From the NCBI RefSeq assembly GCF_020215665.1, contig NZ_CP084061.1, positions 3,332,501 through 3,396,500 of the forward strand: a stretch of 64,000 bases of DNA. Reading direction: 5' to 3'. Position 1 is the stretch's first letter. The number at the start of each line of letters is the position of its first letter. This document shows, piece by piece, positions 41,970 to 51,112 of this stretch. Origin of the DNA: Blautia parvula (GTDB taxonomy: Bacteria; Bacillota; Clostridia; Lachnospirales; Lachnospiraceae). The notes under the pieces were generated by a model that saw only the letters and a list, made by a program, of their open reading frames with translations, had not been told where the DNA came from and did not search any database. Position numbers and translations under genes: made by a program.

Positions 41970-42010
41970 ATAGACTATGGAACGCTTTTTTGTGGCGTTC
42001 CATAGTCTAT
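41970..42010. repeat. 16-bp perfect hairpin after the GH123-type gene
   Basis: ATAGACTATGGAACGC/GCGTTCCATAGTCTAT with a 9-nt loop; no T run follows on either strand, so it is not a standard terminator. It may stabilise the 3' end of the operon mRNA. Confidence 0.7.
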
Positions 42011-42036
42011 GAGGTATTCAACTGAATCAATTGTTT

Positions 42037-43683
42037 TTATCTGCAGTATTTTGCAATTTCTTGATTGATCCTCTTTCTCATTCCTGTCAGATAGGAGATA
42101 CTTCTCGGATACGATTTAAATTCAACCTTTTCTCCCCCTTCCGGTTCGATGCATTTCATAACCGCGTCTCTTCCTGCCAGTTCTTCCAAGCATTTCATGG
42201 CACATAGATCACTCATGGCCTCATCCATCAGCATCATACGGATAGACTCTTCCGGATTACCATCTTTACCCGGATATACCAGGAATGGATCCCCCGATGG
42301 AAATGCTCCTGCTGCATCCGTACAACGATAAGGATCAATGGGGAAAATGGAATGTTCTGCATTATAGAAGTTATATCCCCAATGTAAAAATCCATTCAGC
42401 TGATACTTGTACATCTGAGCCCCCAAAATCCTGGTTCGATATCCCGGCTGTACAATAAATCGGTTAGACACATCCAGATACTGTGCCGTGCAGTAATATC
42501 CCCATAATTTTTCTGGACGTTTCTCAAGAAATGGCTGAATATGATCCAGTGCACACACCGGCTGAGAAACTACACCTTTCTCATAAAAGCTGTAATCTGA
42601 CAGAGCATCGATCATCTCATATCCTTCCAAATCTTTCTCCATCAGTTCTTTTGCTGCCTTATAGGATTCAAACTGACTTTCGTTTGGTTCATCTGATACA
42701 TGGAAATATGTTACCTTGCTGATATCCATTTTTTCCAGTTCTGCTTTAAAAGCAATCAGGAACTGATGCATAAATTCTCCATACTCTGCCCCTATCGCAT
42801 CGGTATCCCATCCAAACAACTGTATCTGTTTGCCATCTTTATTCCCCATAATCTTAGGTGCCATGGCAGCGCCCCACTGGCTAAACAGGTGAGATATCTC
42901 ATAATATCGGATTCCGCAACGCCTGCACATCTCAACCCAACGCTCAAATCTGTCAAATCCAAACTGATATCCATCTGTAGTTACAGTCACATCCACTAAC
43001 TGTACCGTACGGCGCTGGCCTCCTATCTCAGTATCCAGCGGCGGCGTGAACACAGGTGTCAGCAGCATATTACATTTTCTTTTCACTGCAGTACGAACAA
43101 AGTTTTCTACAATCTGCCAGTATTTCTCGCTGAACACTTCCACATCATAATAATTGGCCAGACAATCTGTGTGAAGCCACTCTGTATGAGGTACTGGCAT
43201 TTTGGAAAGCCGCATGGGAAGCACCTGTACAATCACCACTGCAGATCCCTGCACTGTTCCTTCCACTACCATATCCACACGAATCTGATAGTCACCAGCC
43301 TCCAGACCATCAGTATCCAGATCTACCCACAGGCTTTTCCACTGACCACTGATCAGTTCCACCCCCCAGGGCTGTACCTCTCTCAGAAGATCCGGATACA
43401 GGCCCGGCTCTCTAGTCAAATAGTCATCATCAGCAGCTATATGTGTTGGATATTCACAAGGCACAAGCCCTACACTTCTCACCATCACATGCTCTTTTAC
43501 TGGAGATGTGGCCTGAATCTGGGCTCTTCCCTTTCTGTTGCCACCCCAATGGTATGCCATCTGGAAAGAAACAGTTTCTCCTTTCAGAGCAGTCAGTACA
43601 TCTTCCATCCCCTCCCCGGTTGGTTCGCTGAAGGGAAATACTTTCTCCAATGATGTAATCTTCTTTACTTTCAACTTTTCCAT
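42037..43683 (-). CDS. GH123-type glycoside hydrolase (DUF4091 catalytic domain)
   Basis: About 548-residue protein matching the GH123 catalytic domain formerly called DUF4091, whose characterised members are beta-N-acetylgalactosaminidases. The catalytic Asp-Glu pair is in HVSDEPN (D331-E332 from the chosen start). An N-terminal beta-sandwich (about 10-170) precedes the barrel. There is no signal peptide, so it acts on imported oligosaccharides. It is the fourth gene after a binding protein and two permeases. ATG 43683 gives the conserved start; a GTG at 43710 adds nine residues. The GalNAc specificity is inferred from the family. Confidence 0.82.
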   Translation of the reverse strand: MEKLKVKKITSLEKVFPFSEPTGEGMEDVLTALKGETVSFQMAYHWGGNRKGRAQIQATSPVKEHVMVRSVGLVPCEYPTHIAADDDYLTREPGLYPDLLREVQPWGVELISGQWKSLWVDLDTDGLEAGDYQIRVDMVVEGTVQGSAVVIVQVLPMRLSKMPVPHTEWLHTDCLANYYDVEVFSEKYWQIVENFVRTAVKRKCNMLLTPVFTPPLDTEIGGQRRTVQLVDVTVTTDGYQFGFDRFERWVEMCRRCGIRYYEISHLFSQWGAAMAPKIMGNKDGKQIQLFGWDTDAIGAEYGEFMHQFLIAFKAELEKMDISKVTYFHVSDEPNESQFESYKAAKELMEKDLEGYEMIDALSDYSFYEKGVVSQPVCALDHIQPFLEKRPEKLWGYYCTAQYLDVSNRFIVQPGYRTRILGAQMYKYQLNGFLHWGYNFYNAEHSIFPIDPYRCTDAAGAFPSGDPFLVYPGKDGNPEESIRMMLMDEAMSDLCAMKCLEELAGRDAVMKCIEPEGGEKVEFKSYPRSISYLTGMRKRINQEIAKYCR

Positions 43684-43740
43684 AAGACTCCAATTCCGCC
43701 GCCCTCCCACCGCGGCCTTCTCATTATTTTCGAATAGATG

Positions 43741-44568
43741 CTAACCTTTGATTCCGCTGAGTGCAATACCTTCCACAAACTGCTTCTGCAGGAACACATA
43801 CATAACGAACGGGAACAGGAAAGAAACCGTTGCACCTGCCATGATTAAGCCATAGTTTGTCTGATACTGTGTTTTCAGCAGAGACAGTGCTACAGTCAGT
43901 GTATACATACTGGAATCAGAAGTAGATACCAATGGCCACAAAAAATCATTCCAGGATGTTACAAAAGTAAATACAACCAAGGAAATCAGTACCGGCTTAA
44001 TCAATGGAATAACAATCTGAATAAAAATTCTGTATTCCGGGCATCCATCTACCTTTGCTGCCTCCAACAATTCATCTGGAACACTGTCCATAAACTGACG
44101 GATCAGGAACACACCAAACGCATTCAGAATAATTACAATCAGTGCAAAATATGTATTGGTCAATCCTGCTTTGTTCATCATGATAAATACAGGAATCATG
44201 GTTACCTGACCCGGAATCATCAGAGTCAGCAGATAGATACGGAAAATCACTTCGCGTCCGGGAAATTTCTTTTTTGTAAATCCATAAGCTGCCATAGATG
44301 CAATAATGCAGTTAAAAAGACAGGAACAGAATACTACAATAATGCTGTTAATCAACGCTCTTATAAAACCACTTTTTCCTAATACATACTGAAAGTTTGT
44401 AAAATCAGTAAAATTGATGTCTTTCATATGAAGCATCAATGTTGTAGACTTTGTAAAGGACATGATTGCCATGTAAATAAAAGGTGCGATACAGATTGCT
44501 GCAAACAGAATCAGAAGCAGCAAACCAAGGATGGAAAATACGGTCCATTTCTGTTTTTTCTCGTTCAT
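43741..44568 (-). CDS. Carbohydrate ABC transporter permease (MalG type)
   Basis: 275-residue CUT1 permease with six predicted helices and EAA loop (ELLEAAKVDGCPEYRIFIQIVIPL, about residues 170-193). It lies 3 bp after its partner permease and 57 bp before the GH123-type gene. The SD (GGGAGG) lies in the end of the upstream gene. No ATPase gene is present in this locus. Confidence 0.9.
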   Translation of the reverse strand: MNEKKQKWTVFSILGLLLLILFAAICIAPFIYMAIMSFTKSTTLMLHMKDINFTDFTNFQYVLGKSGFIRALINSIIVVFCSCLFNCIIASMAAYGFTKKKFPGREVIFRIYLLTLMIPGQVTMIPVFIMMNKAGLTNTYFALIVIILNAFGVFLIRQFMDSVPDELLEAAKVDGCPEYRIFIQIVIPLIKPVLISLVVFTFVTSWNDFLWPLVSTSDSSMYTLTVALSLLKTQYQTNYGLIMAGATVSFLFPFVMYVFLQKQFVEGIALSGIKG

Positions 44569-44571
44569 CTC

Positions 44572-45453
44572 TTACTTCGCCTCCCTTTTCTCTTTGAAGA
44601 ACAGGTCTTCGATTACATTGATGATAATAATCATGATCAACAGGAACATTGCCATTGCGCAGGCATAACCCATCTTGTACTGTTTAAATGCAGCATTATA
44701 AATTCCCATAACCAGGGTTACGCTGGAATGCCCGGGACCGCCTCCTGTCATCAGATAAGCAAGGTCAAATACCTGGAAAGACCAGATGATGCCCAATGTT
44801 ACTACTAAATAAGTGATTGGCTTTAGTATAGGCAATGTAATTTTGGTAAACTGCTGTATGGAAGTTGCTCCGTCTACTTTGGCTGCTTCATACAGTTCTT
44901 TCTGAATTCCCATGATACCTGCATAATAGATAACCAGGAAATATCCCACATTTTTCCATACCGCCACGATACAGATACTCAACAGAGAAGTCTGTGTGCT
45001 TCCCAGCCAGTTTACGGAACTGATATGGAAGAAATTCAGAATATTATTCAGAAATCCCCCATCTGTATTCAGGATGATTCTCCAGATGGTACCTGCCGTT
45101 ACTGCGGAAGCAATAACGGGAATAAACATAACGCTTCTCAAAAATCCTCCGGTTTTGTTTCTCATCTTCTCAGCCAGAAATGCTGCCAAAGTCAGTGCCA
45201 GGAGGGTCTGGACCGGAACCGTCATTACTACATACAGCAGTGTATTTTTGGCTGCGTCTCTGACATAGGAATCCTGGAACATTTTTTTATAGTTATCAAG
45301 CCCTACAAACTCTGGAGCATTCATAATATTATAATCTGTAAAACTGAAAAATCCAGACATGAAAATAGGCACAATACAAAAAATCAGAATCAATACAAAA
45401 CTGGGAAGAATGTAAATCACTCCCTGTACTGCCTCTTTCGTTTTTCTCGACAT
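44572..45453 (-). CDS. Carbohydrate ABC transporter permease (MalF type)
   Basis: 293-residue CUT1 permease. The N-terminal helix (about 10-32), EAA loop (ELYEAAKVDGATSIQQFTKITLPIL, about 188-212) and MTGGGPGHSS signature are present. It follows the binding-protein gene by 19 bp. AGGAG SD precedes the ATG. Confidence 0.9.
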   Translation of the reverse strand: MSRKTKEAVQGVIYILPSFVLILIFCIVPIFMSGFFSFTDYNIMNAPEFVGLDNYKKMFQDSYVRDAAKNTLLYVVMTVPVQTLLALTLAAFLAEKMRNKTGGFLRSVMFIPVIASAVTAGTIWRIILNTDGGFLNNILNFFHISSVNWLGSTQTSLLSICIVAVWKNVGYFLVIYYAGIMGIQKELYEAAKVDGATSIQQFTKITLPILKPITYLVVTLGIIWSFQVFDLAYLMTGGGPGHSSVTLVMGIYNAAFKQYKMGYACAMAMFLLIMIIIINVIEDLFFKEKREAK

Positions 45454-45472
45454 ATTGTTCTCCTCATTTGAA

Positions 45473-46717
45473 TTACTTCAGATTTGTGTTATAGTAATCG
45501 GTGGTGTTCTTCAGAACTTCCTCTGGAGTCAATTCTCCCAGCATCATAGACTGCAGGTTCTTAAACAGGGTATCATACAGAGAACTTGCCCCCTTGAATA
45601 CAGGCAGTGACTGGAATTCATCTCCATGGTTAGTAAATAAATCTGAGAATCTTTCATCTCCTGTATAAGTATCATCTGAAGTAATCGGTGGCTGCTCAGA
45701 TACTCTTGTATGGAAATCAGACATTACATCTTTGCTTGTTACATATTTCATCAGTTTTGCAGCAAGCTCTTTATTCTCACACTTCTTAAACATTACCAGA
45801 CTGTCAGATGCCACAAACGTCTTAGTATTTTCTGGTCCTGAAAGAATGGAATAATCCCAGTTGATATCTGTTACCTGCAGTGCATTACTGGATGCATTAA
45901 AAATCATAGCAGCTTCACCATTTTTGAACGGCTCCAGTGCATCATCGTTGGAGGTACTGGAATCCGGCAAAAGCCCCTCTTCTTTCAGGCTGTAAATATA
46001 TTTGGTAGCTTCCAGACCAGCTTCAGTATCAATGGTAAGATTTCCTTCCTCATCTACGATTTCTCCGCCAGCGCCCCAGAAAATGGGCCAGTAGATTGAA
46101 TTCAGAGATCCATAATGCGAATTTCCCCAATCTTCCATAAGAGGTGCTACATCCGGTACATTTTTTTTCACTGCCTGACATGCCTCTTTCAGTTCATCCC
46201 ATGTGGCAGGAACCCTCTCAATGCCAGCCTGCTTCAAAATGTCCATATTGGCAGTCAATATCCTTGGGTTTCCTACTATAACTGGTAGTGCATACTGTTT
46301 GCCTTGGATATTTCCCAGATCATAGTATAGATAATTGTCTTTCTCTTCATCTGTGAAATACTTATCTATATCAGACAGTGCTCCCATATCAATGTAATCA
46401 TAGAACATTTCCATGTACAAATATCCCACATCCGGACTATCGTTGGAATTTACTCCTGTCAGGTATTTCTCTTCGTAATTATCCCACGGAATAATTTCCA
46501 CTTTTACCTCACAGTTGTTTTCCTCTTCAAATACATCCATTTTTTCGTTCCAGAATTCCTCATCTGTCACTTCACCATCTGCAGCCGCAAAAGTCGGGAA
46601 CCAGAATGTAAGTTTTTCCTTTCCAGATGCGGATGAACCAGATTTTCCACAACCACTTAACATTCCCATTAACATGGTTGCTGCCAACAGACACATTGTA
46701 ACTTTCTTTTTCATCAT
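45473..46717 (-). CDS. Extracellular sugar-binding lipoprotein
   Basis: 414-residue solute-binding protein with a lipoprotein signal (lipobox LSGC, about residues 20-23) and a family 1 binding fold (NGEAAMIFNASSNALQV near residue 270). It is the first gene of the GH123 operon. The ligand is probably an amino-sugar-containing oligosaccharide given the linked enzyme, an inference from context. Strong GGGAGG SD. Confidence 0.9.
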   Translation of the reverse strand: MMKKKVTMCLLAATMLMGMLSGCGKSGSSASGKEKLTFWFPTFAAADGEVTDEEFWNEKMDVFEEENNCEVKVEIIPWDNYEEKYLTGVNSNDSPDVGYLYMEMFYDYIDMGALSDIDKYFTDEEKDNYLYYDLGNIQGKQYALPVIVGNPRILTANMDILKQAGIERVPATWDELKEACQAVKKNVPDVAPLMEDWGNSHYGSLNSIYWPIFWGAGGEIVDEEGNLTIDTEAGLEATKYIYSLKEEGLLPDSSTSNDDALEPFKNGEAAMIFNASSNALQVTDINWDYSILSGPENTKTFVASDSLVMFKKCENKELAAKLMKYVTSKDVMSDFHTRVSEQPPITSDDTYTGDERFSDLFTNHGDEFQSLPVFKGASSLYDTLFKNLQSMMLGELTPEEVLKNTTDYYNTNLK

Positions 46718-46785
46718 TATTGTTTCCTCCCTTTCTTGTTATATCTCACAAAAAGCAGTGGTTCTGCTCCCGTTTGCTAATGACA

Positions 46786-46833
46786 ATTATACCATTTTTT
46801 CTTTTTCCGGATTACATAGAATTGTCCAATTCT
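46786..46833 (-). promoter_or_regulatory. Promoter and palindromic site of the GH123/ABC operon
   Basis: Minus-strand -10 TATAAT (46786-46791) has a poor -35 (TAATCC). Just upstream is the palindrome AGAATTG-GA-CAATTCT (46818-46833). The position fits a regulator site, possibly for the AraC-family protein at 40.9 kb. Confidence 0.6.
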
Positions 46834-46888
46834 CACATAAAATCATCCCTTTTATCCGAAAAGGCCAGCAAAGTGAGGCATTCCCCCT

Positions 46889-48517
46889 TTATAGGTGCAG
46901 ATATACTATATGGAAGGGAATGCCTGCTCTTTTCAGAACCTCCGTCTCCCTTCTGTTACAGGTAAAAATAATGACCTGTTCTTTCTCTTTGTACAGCCAT
47001 CCAAGCGTCTCTTTCATGCGCTCCTCATCGTACATGGCAAATACCTCATCGAGCAGAAGCGGCATAGTCTCCTCACAGCAGAAAATATCTCCCACAGCAA
47101 TGCGCAGAGCCAGATATACCTGTTCTATGGTTCCCTGGCTTGCCATAAAAAGAGGCACATGGCGCTCTTCTGTAAACAGGTCGATCTTCAGCTCCTCATC
47201 TATGGATACCTTCTTATATTTTCCTCCGGTCATGGTGCAGAAAATATCTGAGATGCGGTTCTTCAAAGCTTCCCCCACAGACTCCTGTGCGGATACCGAC
47301 AGACTCTGTATGGTCTCTGCCGCAAGTTCTAAGCTGCGTATCTCCTCCATCTCCGGCCGGTCAGCGATTCCTGTCATCTGAAGCTCTGAGAGTTCTTCCT
47401 GCAGATTGGACAACCTGGTCCTTTTTTCCAGTATCTGGGCCGTAAGCAGGCGGATACTGTCACCGGTGATCTTTCTTTTCGGAAGACTGCCGGAAGTATT
47501 GTCCGGCATGGACTGTCCGGCATGTTTTGTTTCCTCTTTTTTCCCTGCTTTCTTTAAGGCAGTTGAGGTATATGCCATGAACAGGAACTCCGCTATGAGT
47601 ATACATTCAGCGGATATACATGCCGCTTTCCACCCGGCTGTAAAGAAAAGGATTCCCCAGACGATAACATCGCCCACAAGGAGTGCCGAAATCACCTTTT
47701 TCCAGTTCAGTGTTCCTCCTGTTCCCGGCATGTTTTCCTGATGCAGTTCTTTTCGTCTCGCTTCTTCCCGTCTCTGTTCTTCCCGCCTCAGCTCTTCCTG
47801 TCTCTGTTCTTCCCGCCTCAGTTCTTCCTCTCCTGCCTTCTCCCGCTTTTGCTCCTCCAAAAGCTTTTGATGCAGTTCTTCTGTCTCCCGCTCCAGATAA
47901 GCGATTTCAAACTTTATCTTCTTCTCCTCTGCTTCCTGCTGCTGTTCCCTTATCTGCATACGGCTCTGCCACTCTTTCTTTTTCTCCTTCAGAAGCAAAA
48001 GCGCCCTGTCAAGATTCAGCTTCCCGTCGCCGCTCTCCTGATAGCTGCTCAGATAATTCCGCAGTTCCAAAAGCAGGGCGTCCCCGGTACGGCTCTTCAT
48101 CTGTCCTATGGATACTGTATTTTCATATACAGCTTCACTTATGCCGCCCAGCAGCATCTCCAGGTCACCGTCCTTTACAGACAAAAGTTCCCCGTCGCTT
48201 TCGCAGACCAGTTTTGTCCCCTCTTCCCCTCTCCTGAAATCCCGCTCCAGCCTGAATTCTTTGCCGCCGCAGGAAAAGCGCAGACTTCCTTCATACCAGG
48301 ATGGATTGTCCCAGGGAGTATAGCGGGTGTAGGCGTCTGTCCTGGCTGCCCTGCCCCTCATTTTTCTGAGGCCGAATAACATGCCCTGGATAAACGCGTG
48401 GAGCGTACTCTTCCCGCTTTCATTTTCCCCGTATATAATATTGATGCCTTCCTCCAGCCGTATGGAACGGTTCCGGAATCTGCCGAAATTTTTTAAAATA
48501 AGTTCACGGATGATCAT
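46889..48517 (-). CDS. SbcC/YhaN-like AAA ATPase
   Basis: 542-residue SMC-type ATPase. Walker A GENESGKST at about residues 30-38, a coiled coil (about 185-265, very Glu/Arg-rich), and C-terminal signature plus Walker B (PLLLDEVFAMYD). Two hydrophobic helices (about 275-320) sit in the middle of the coiled coil, as in B. subtilis YhaN, so the protein is probably membrane-attached. It partners the YhaO-like nuclease encoded 6 bp upstream in a Rad50/Mre11-type pair. It is shorter than SbcC (about 1000 residues). Confidence 0.82.
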   Translation of the reverse strand: MIIRELILKNFGRFRNRSIRLEEGINIIYGENESGKSTLHAFIQGMLFGLRKMRGRAARTDAYTRYTPWDNPSWYEGSLRFSCGGKEFRLERDFRRGEEGTKLVCESDGELLSVKDGDLEMLLGGISEAVYENTVSIGQMKSRTGDALLLELRNYLSSYQESGDGKLNLDRALLLLKEKKKEWQSRMQIREQQQEAEEKKIKFEIAYLERETEELHQKLLEEQKREKAGEEELRREEQRQEELRREEQRREEARRKELHQENMPGTGGTLNWKKVISALLVGDVIVWGILFFTAGWKAACISAECILIAEFLFMAYTSTALKKAGKKEETKHAGQSMPDNTSGSLPKRKITGDSIRLLTAQILEKRTRLSNLQEELSELQMTGIADRPEMEEIRSLELAAETIQSLSVSAQESVGEALKNRISDIFCTMTGGKYKKVSIDEELKIDLFTEERHVPLFMASQGTIEQVYLALRIAVGDIFCCEETMPLLLDEVFAMYDEERMKETLGWLYKEKEQVIIFTCNRRETEVLKRAGIPFHIVYLHL

Positions 48518-48523
48518 AGAACG

Positions 48524-49579
48524 CTATTCCTCCCTTGACGCCATCAGAGCCTCCATGCCATACACAAAGGCCTTCTCTTCCGTGGCTGAAAGCTCCCTGC
48601 CGTCAAACCGCTTTACATAGGATTCGATCAGGCTGCCGCGGTACTGGCGCATAAGAGATTCCCTGTCATAGACGGTATGGCTTTGGTCCACTGCCTCACG
48701 CACATTTCCCAGCTTCATGATCCGAACCATATCAAACTCTGTGCCCATGGCGTGTTCGCCCTTTATCAGGATCCGGTACAGGTTGTTCCTGCCCTTCTCC
48801 TCCATGAGTCTGACCAGTGCCTGTTCAAGAGAAAACTGTGTGGTACTCTCCTTTACCTTTACAGGCAGAGGGATATAAGAACGGACGGCTGCGGGGACGA
48901 ATTCTATTCTGATCCCCCCGTTTCCATATACGCCTTTTATATAGCCATGGGGTCCCAGATCGTTTTTATCTATGGGTTCCAATGCCCCGGCATAGGCTAT
49001 TTTATCCTTTGCCAGAACCTCCGGTTTGTGTATATGCCCCAGGGCAATGTAAGAAAATCCGGACCGTTCCAGTACGGATCTGTCAAAGGGTATATGTGTC
49101 CTGTCCCCCCCATGTGCCAGCAGGATTTCCAGGGGCTGGCGTCTCTGGGGCCTGATATGGTGATATAAGGGGTCAGTGATCTCTTTCCTGTCATAACTTA
49201 TCCCGTAAACCGCAGCCCCAAGATCCGGAAATTCCACACATGGCTCCTGCTCTCCCCACAGACAGAACACATTCTCTGCCCACGAAAAGCGCCGATAACA
49301 GGATTCCCGCTTCAGATAGTCATGGTTTCCCGCTATCAGTACCACCTTGGTATCCGGTATCGTTGAAAACAGATAATTTACTTCCTTTAATTCTTTCATC
49401 AGAGGCTGTCTGTGAAACAAGTCCCCTGCAATCAGAAACAGGCCGGCTTTTTCTTCGCCGACCTGTCTTATCAATCTTCGGAAACTGTCCCATATCTCAC
49501 GGCCTCTTTCTTTACTCCAGGGAAAACCTTTGTCAGGTTCTGCGCCCAGATGTATGTCAGCGGCATGAAAAAATTTCAT
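48524..49579 (-). CDS. SbcD/YhaO-like metallophosphoesterase (DNA repair exonuclease)
   Basis: 351-residue Mre11/SbcD-type nuclease. Metal-binding motifs are in order: AADIHLG (D8, H10), IAGDLFHR, AGNHDYL and LAHGG with ALGHIHKPE. The two-gene arrangement with the YhaN-like ATPase is usual in Firmicutes. It follows asnS by 12 bp, so it is transcribed with it. GGAG SD. Confidence 0.87.
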   Translation of the reverse strand: MKFFHAADIHLGAEPDKGFPWSKERGREIWDSFRRLIRQVGEEKAGLFLIAGDLFHRQPLMKELKEVNYLFSTIPDTKVVLIAGNHDYLKRESCYRRFSWAENVFCLWGEQEPCVEFPDLGAAVYGISYDRKEITDPLYHHIRPQRRQPLEILLAHGGDRTHIPFDRSVLERSGFSYIALGHIHKPEVLAKDKIAYAGALEPIDKNDLGPHGYIKGVYGNGGIRIEFVPAAVRSYIPLPVKVKESTTQFSLEQALVRLMEEKGRNNLYRILIKGEHAMGTEFDMVRIMKLGNVREAVDQSHTVYDRESLMRQYRGSLIESYVKRFDGRELSATEEKAFVYGMEALMASREE

Positions 49580-49591
49580 GGGTTCTCCTTT

Positions 49592-50983
49592 TTATAAATC
49601 ACAGTTGTTTACAGTTCTCGGGAACGGAAGGACGTCACGGATGTTCTGCATACCTGTCAGATACATGACGCAGCGCTCAAATCCCAGGCCGAATCCGGAA
49701 TGACGGGTGGAACCGTATTTGCGCAGGTCCAGATAGAAGTCATAATCCGCCTCATTCAGGTTCAGTTCCGCCATGCGGGCTTTCAGCTTGTCATAGGAAT
49801 CCTCCCTCTGGCTTCCGCCGATGATCTCGCCGATGCCGGGAACCAGGCAGTCCATAGCTGCCACTGTCTTGTTGTCATCGTTCTGTTTCATATAGAAGGC
49901 TTTGATCTCCTTCGGGTAATCTGTAACAAATACAGGGCGTTTGTACACCTGCTCTGTCAGATAACGCTCATGCTCGGTCTGCAGATCACAGCCCCAGAAC
50001 ACTTTGTACTCAAACTTGTCATTTACCTTCTCCAGGATTTCAATTGCCTCTGTATAGGTAACATGTCCGAATTCAGAGTTCAGTACATGTTTCAGGCGGT
50101 CCAGCAGTCCTTTGTCGATAAAGGAGTTGAAAAACGCCATCTCCTCGGGAGCATTCTCGAGCACATACTGGATGATATATTTCAGCATGGACTCAGCCAG
50201 TGCCATGTTGTCATCCAGGTCAGCAAATGCCATCTCCGGCTCGATCATCCAGAATTCTGCCGCATGGCGTGTGGTGTTGGAATTCTCCGCGCGGAAGGTA
50301 GGTCCGAATGTATAAATATTGCGGAATGCCTGGGCATAGGTCTCACCGTTGAGCTGACCGCTTACTGTCAGGCTGGTCTCTTTTTTGAAGAAATCCTTGC
50401 TGTAATCCACTTTTCCCTCCGGGGTTCTCGGAAGTTTTTCCATATCCAGAGTGGTGACGCGGAACATTTCACCGGCACCTTCACAGTCGCTGCCTGTGAT
50501 CAATGGGGTGTGCACATAGACAAAACCCCTCTCCTGGAAGAACTGATGAATGGCATACGCGATCATGGAGCGCACACGGAACACTGCCTGGAAGGTATTG
50601 GTTCTCGGACGCAGATGGGAAATGGTGCGCAGGTATTCCATGGAGTGGCGCTTTTTCTGCAGCGGATAGTCTGCAGCGGAATCCCCTTCCACAGTGATCT
50701 CCTCTGCCTGGATCTCAAAAGGCTGCTTTGCCTGGGGTGTTGCAACCAGGGTACCTTTTACGATAATGGCAGCGCCTACATTTAACTTGCTGATATCCTG
50801 GAAATTATCCATACTGTCATGGTAAACTACCTGAAGTGTCTCGAAAAAGCTTCCGTCATGGAGTACAATAAAGCCGAATGTCTTGGAATCGCGGACACTT
50901 CTTACCCATCCGCCCACACTCACCTGTTTGTCCAGGTACTGCTCTTTGTCCCTGTAAATTTCTTTTACTGTTGTAAGCTGCAT
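49592..50983 (-). CDS. asnS: Asparaginyl-tRNA synthetase
   Basis: 463-residue class IIb synthetase: N-terminal OB-fold anticodon-binding domain (about 15-105), motif 2 ([23 protein letters not shown]) and motif 3 ([15 protein letters not shown] near the C-terminus). The motif 2 region and length fit AsnRS rather than AspRS. There is no T-box in its leader; a terminator of the upstream gene lies 50 bp before the start. SD AAAGGAG. Confidence 0.95.
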   Translation of the reverse strand: MQLTTVKEIYRDKEQYLDKQVSVGGWVRSVRDSKTFGFIVLHDGSFFETLQVVYHDSMDNFQDISKLNVGAAIIVKGTLVATPQAKQPFEIQAEEITVEGDSAADYPLQKKRHSMEYLRTISHLRPRTNTFQAVFRVRSMIAYAIHQFFQERGFVYVHTPLITGSDCEGAGEMFRVTTLDMEKLPRTPEGKVDYSKDFFKKETSLTVSGQLNGETYAQAFRNIYTFGPTFRAENSNTTRHAAEFWMIEPEMAFADLDDNMALAESMLKYIIQYVLENAPEEMAFFNSFIDKGLLDRLKHVLNSEFGHVTYTEAIEILEKVNDKFEYKVFWGCDLQTEHERYLTEQVYKRPVFVTDYPKEIKAFYMKQNDDNKTVAAMDCLVPGIGEIIGGSQREDSYDKLKARMAELNLNEADYDFYLDLRKYGSTRHSGFGLGFERCVMYLTGMQNIRDVLPFPRTVNNCDL

Positions 50984-51033
50984 ATTTATTCTCCTTTATT
51001 TGCCGGTCCGGTGACCGTAAAGTATCAATTTAT

Positions 51034-51063
51034 AAAAAGCGGAGTGGATTTTTTATCCACTCC
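51034..51063 (-). terminator. Terminator between the beta-propeller gene and asnS
   Basis: Nine-base perfect stem GGAGTGGAT/ATCCACTCC with an A5 loop, followed on the minus strand by GCTTTTTAT. Confidence 0.88.
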
Positions 51064-51112
51064 ACATTAGTATATCTCATTGTTTCCTGCTATGCAAGGG
51101 GTATTTGGCGCT

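Noticed and set aside
50984-51112. T-box riboswitch before asnS
   Set aside because: No GGTGG-ACCGCG-type antiterminator core or specifier loop is seen; the hairpin is the terminator of the upstream gene.
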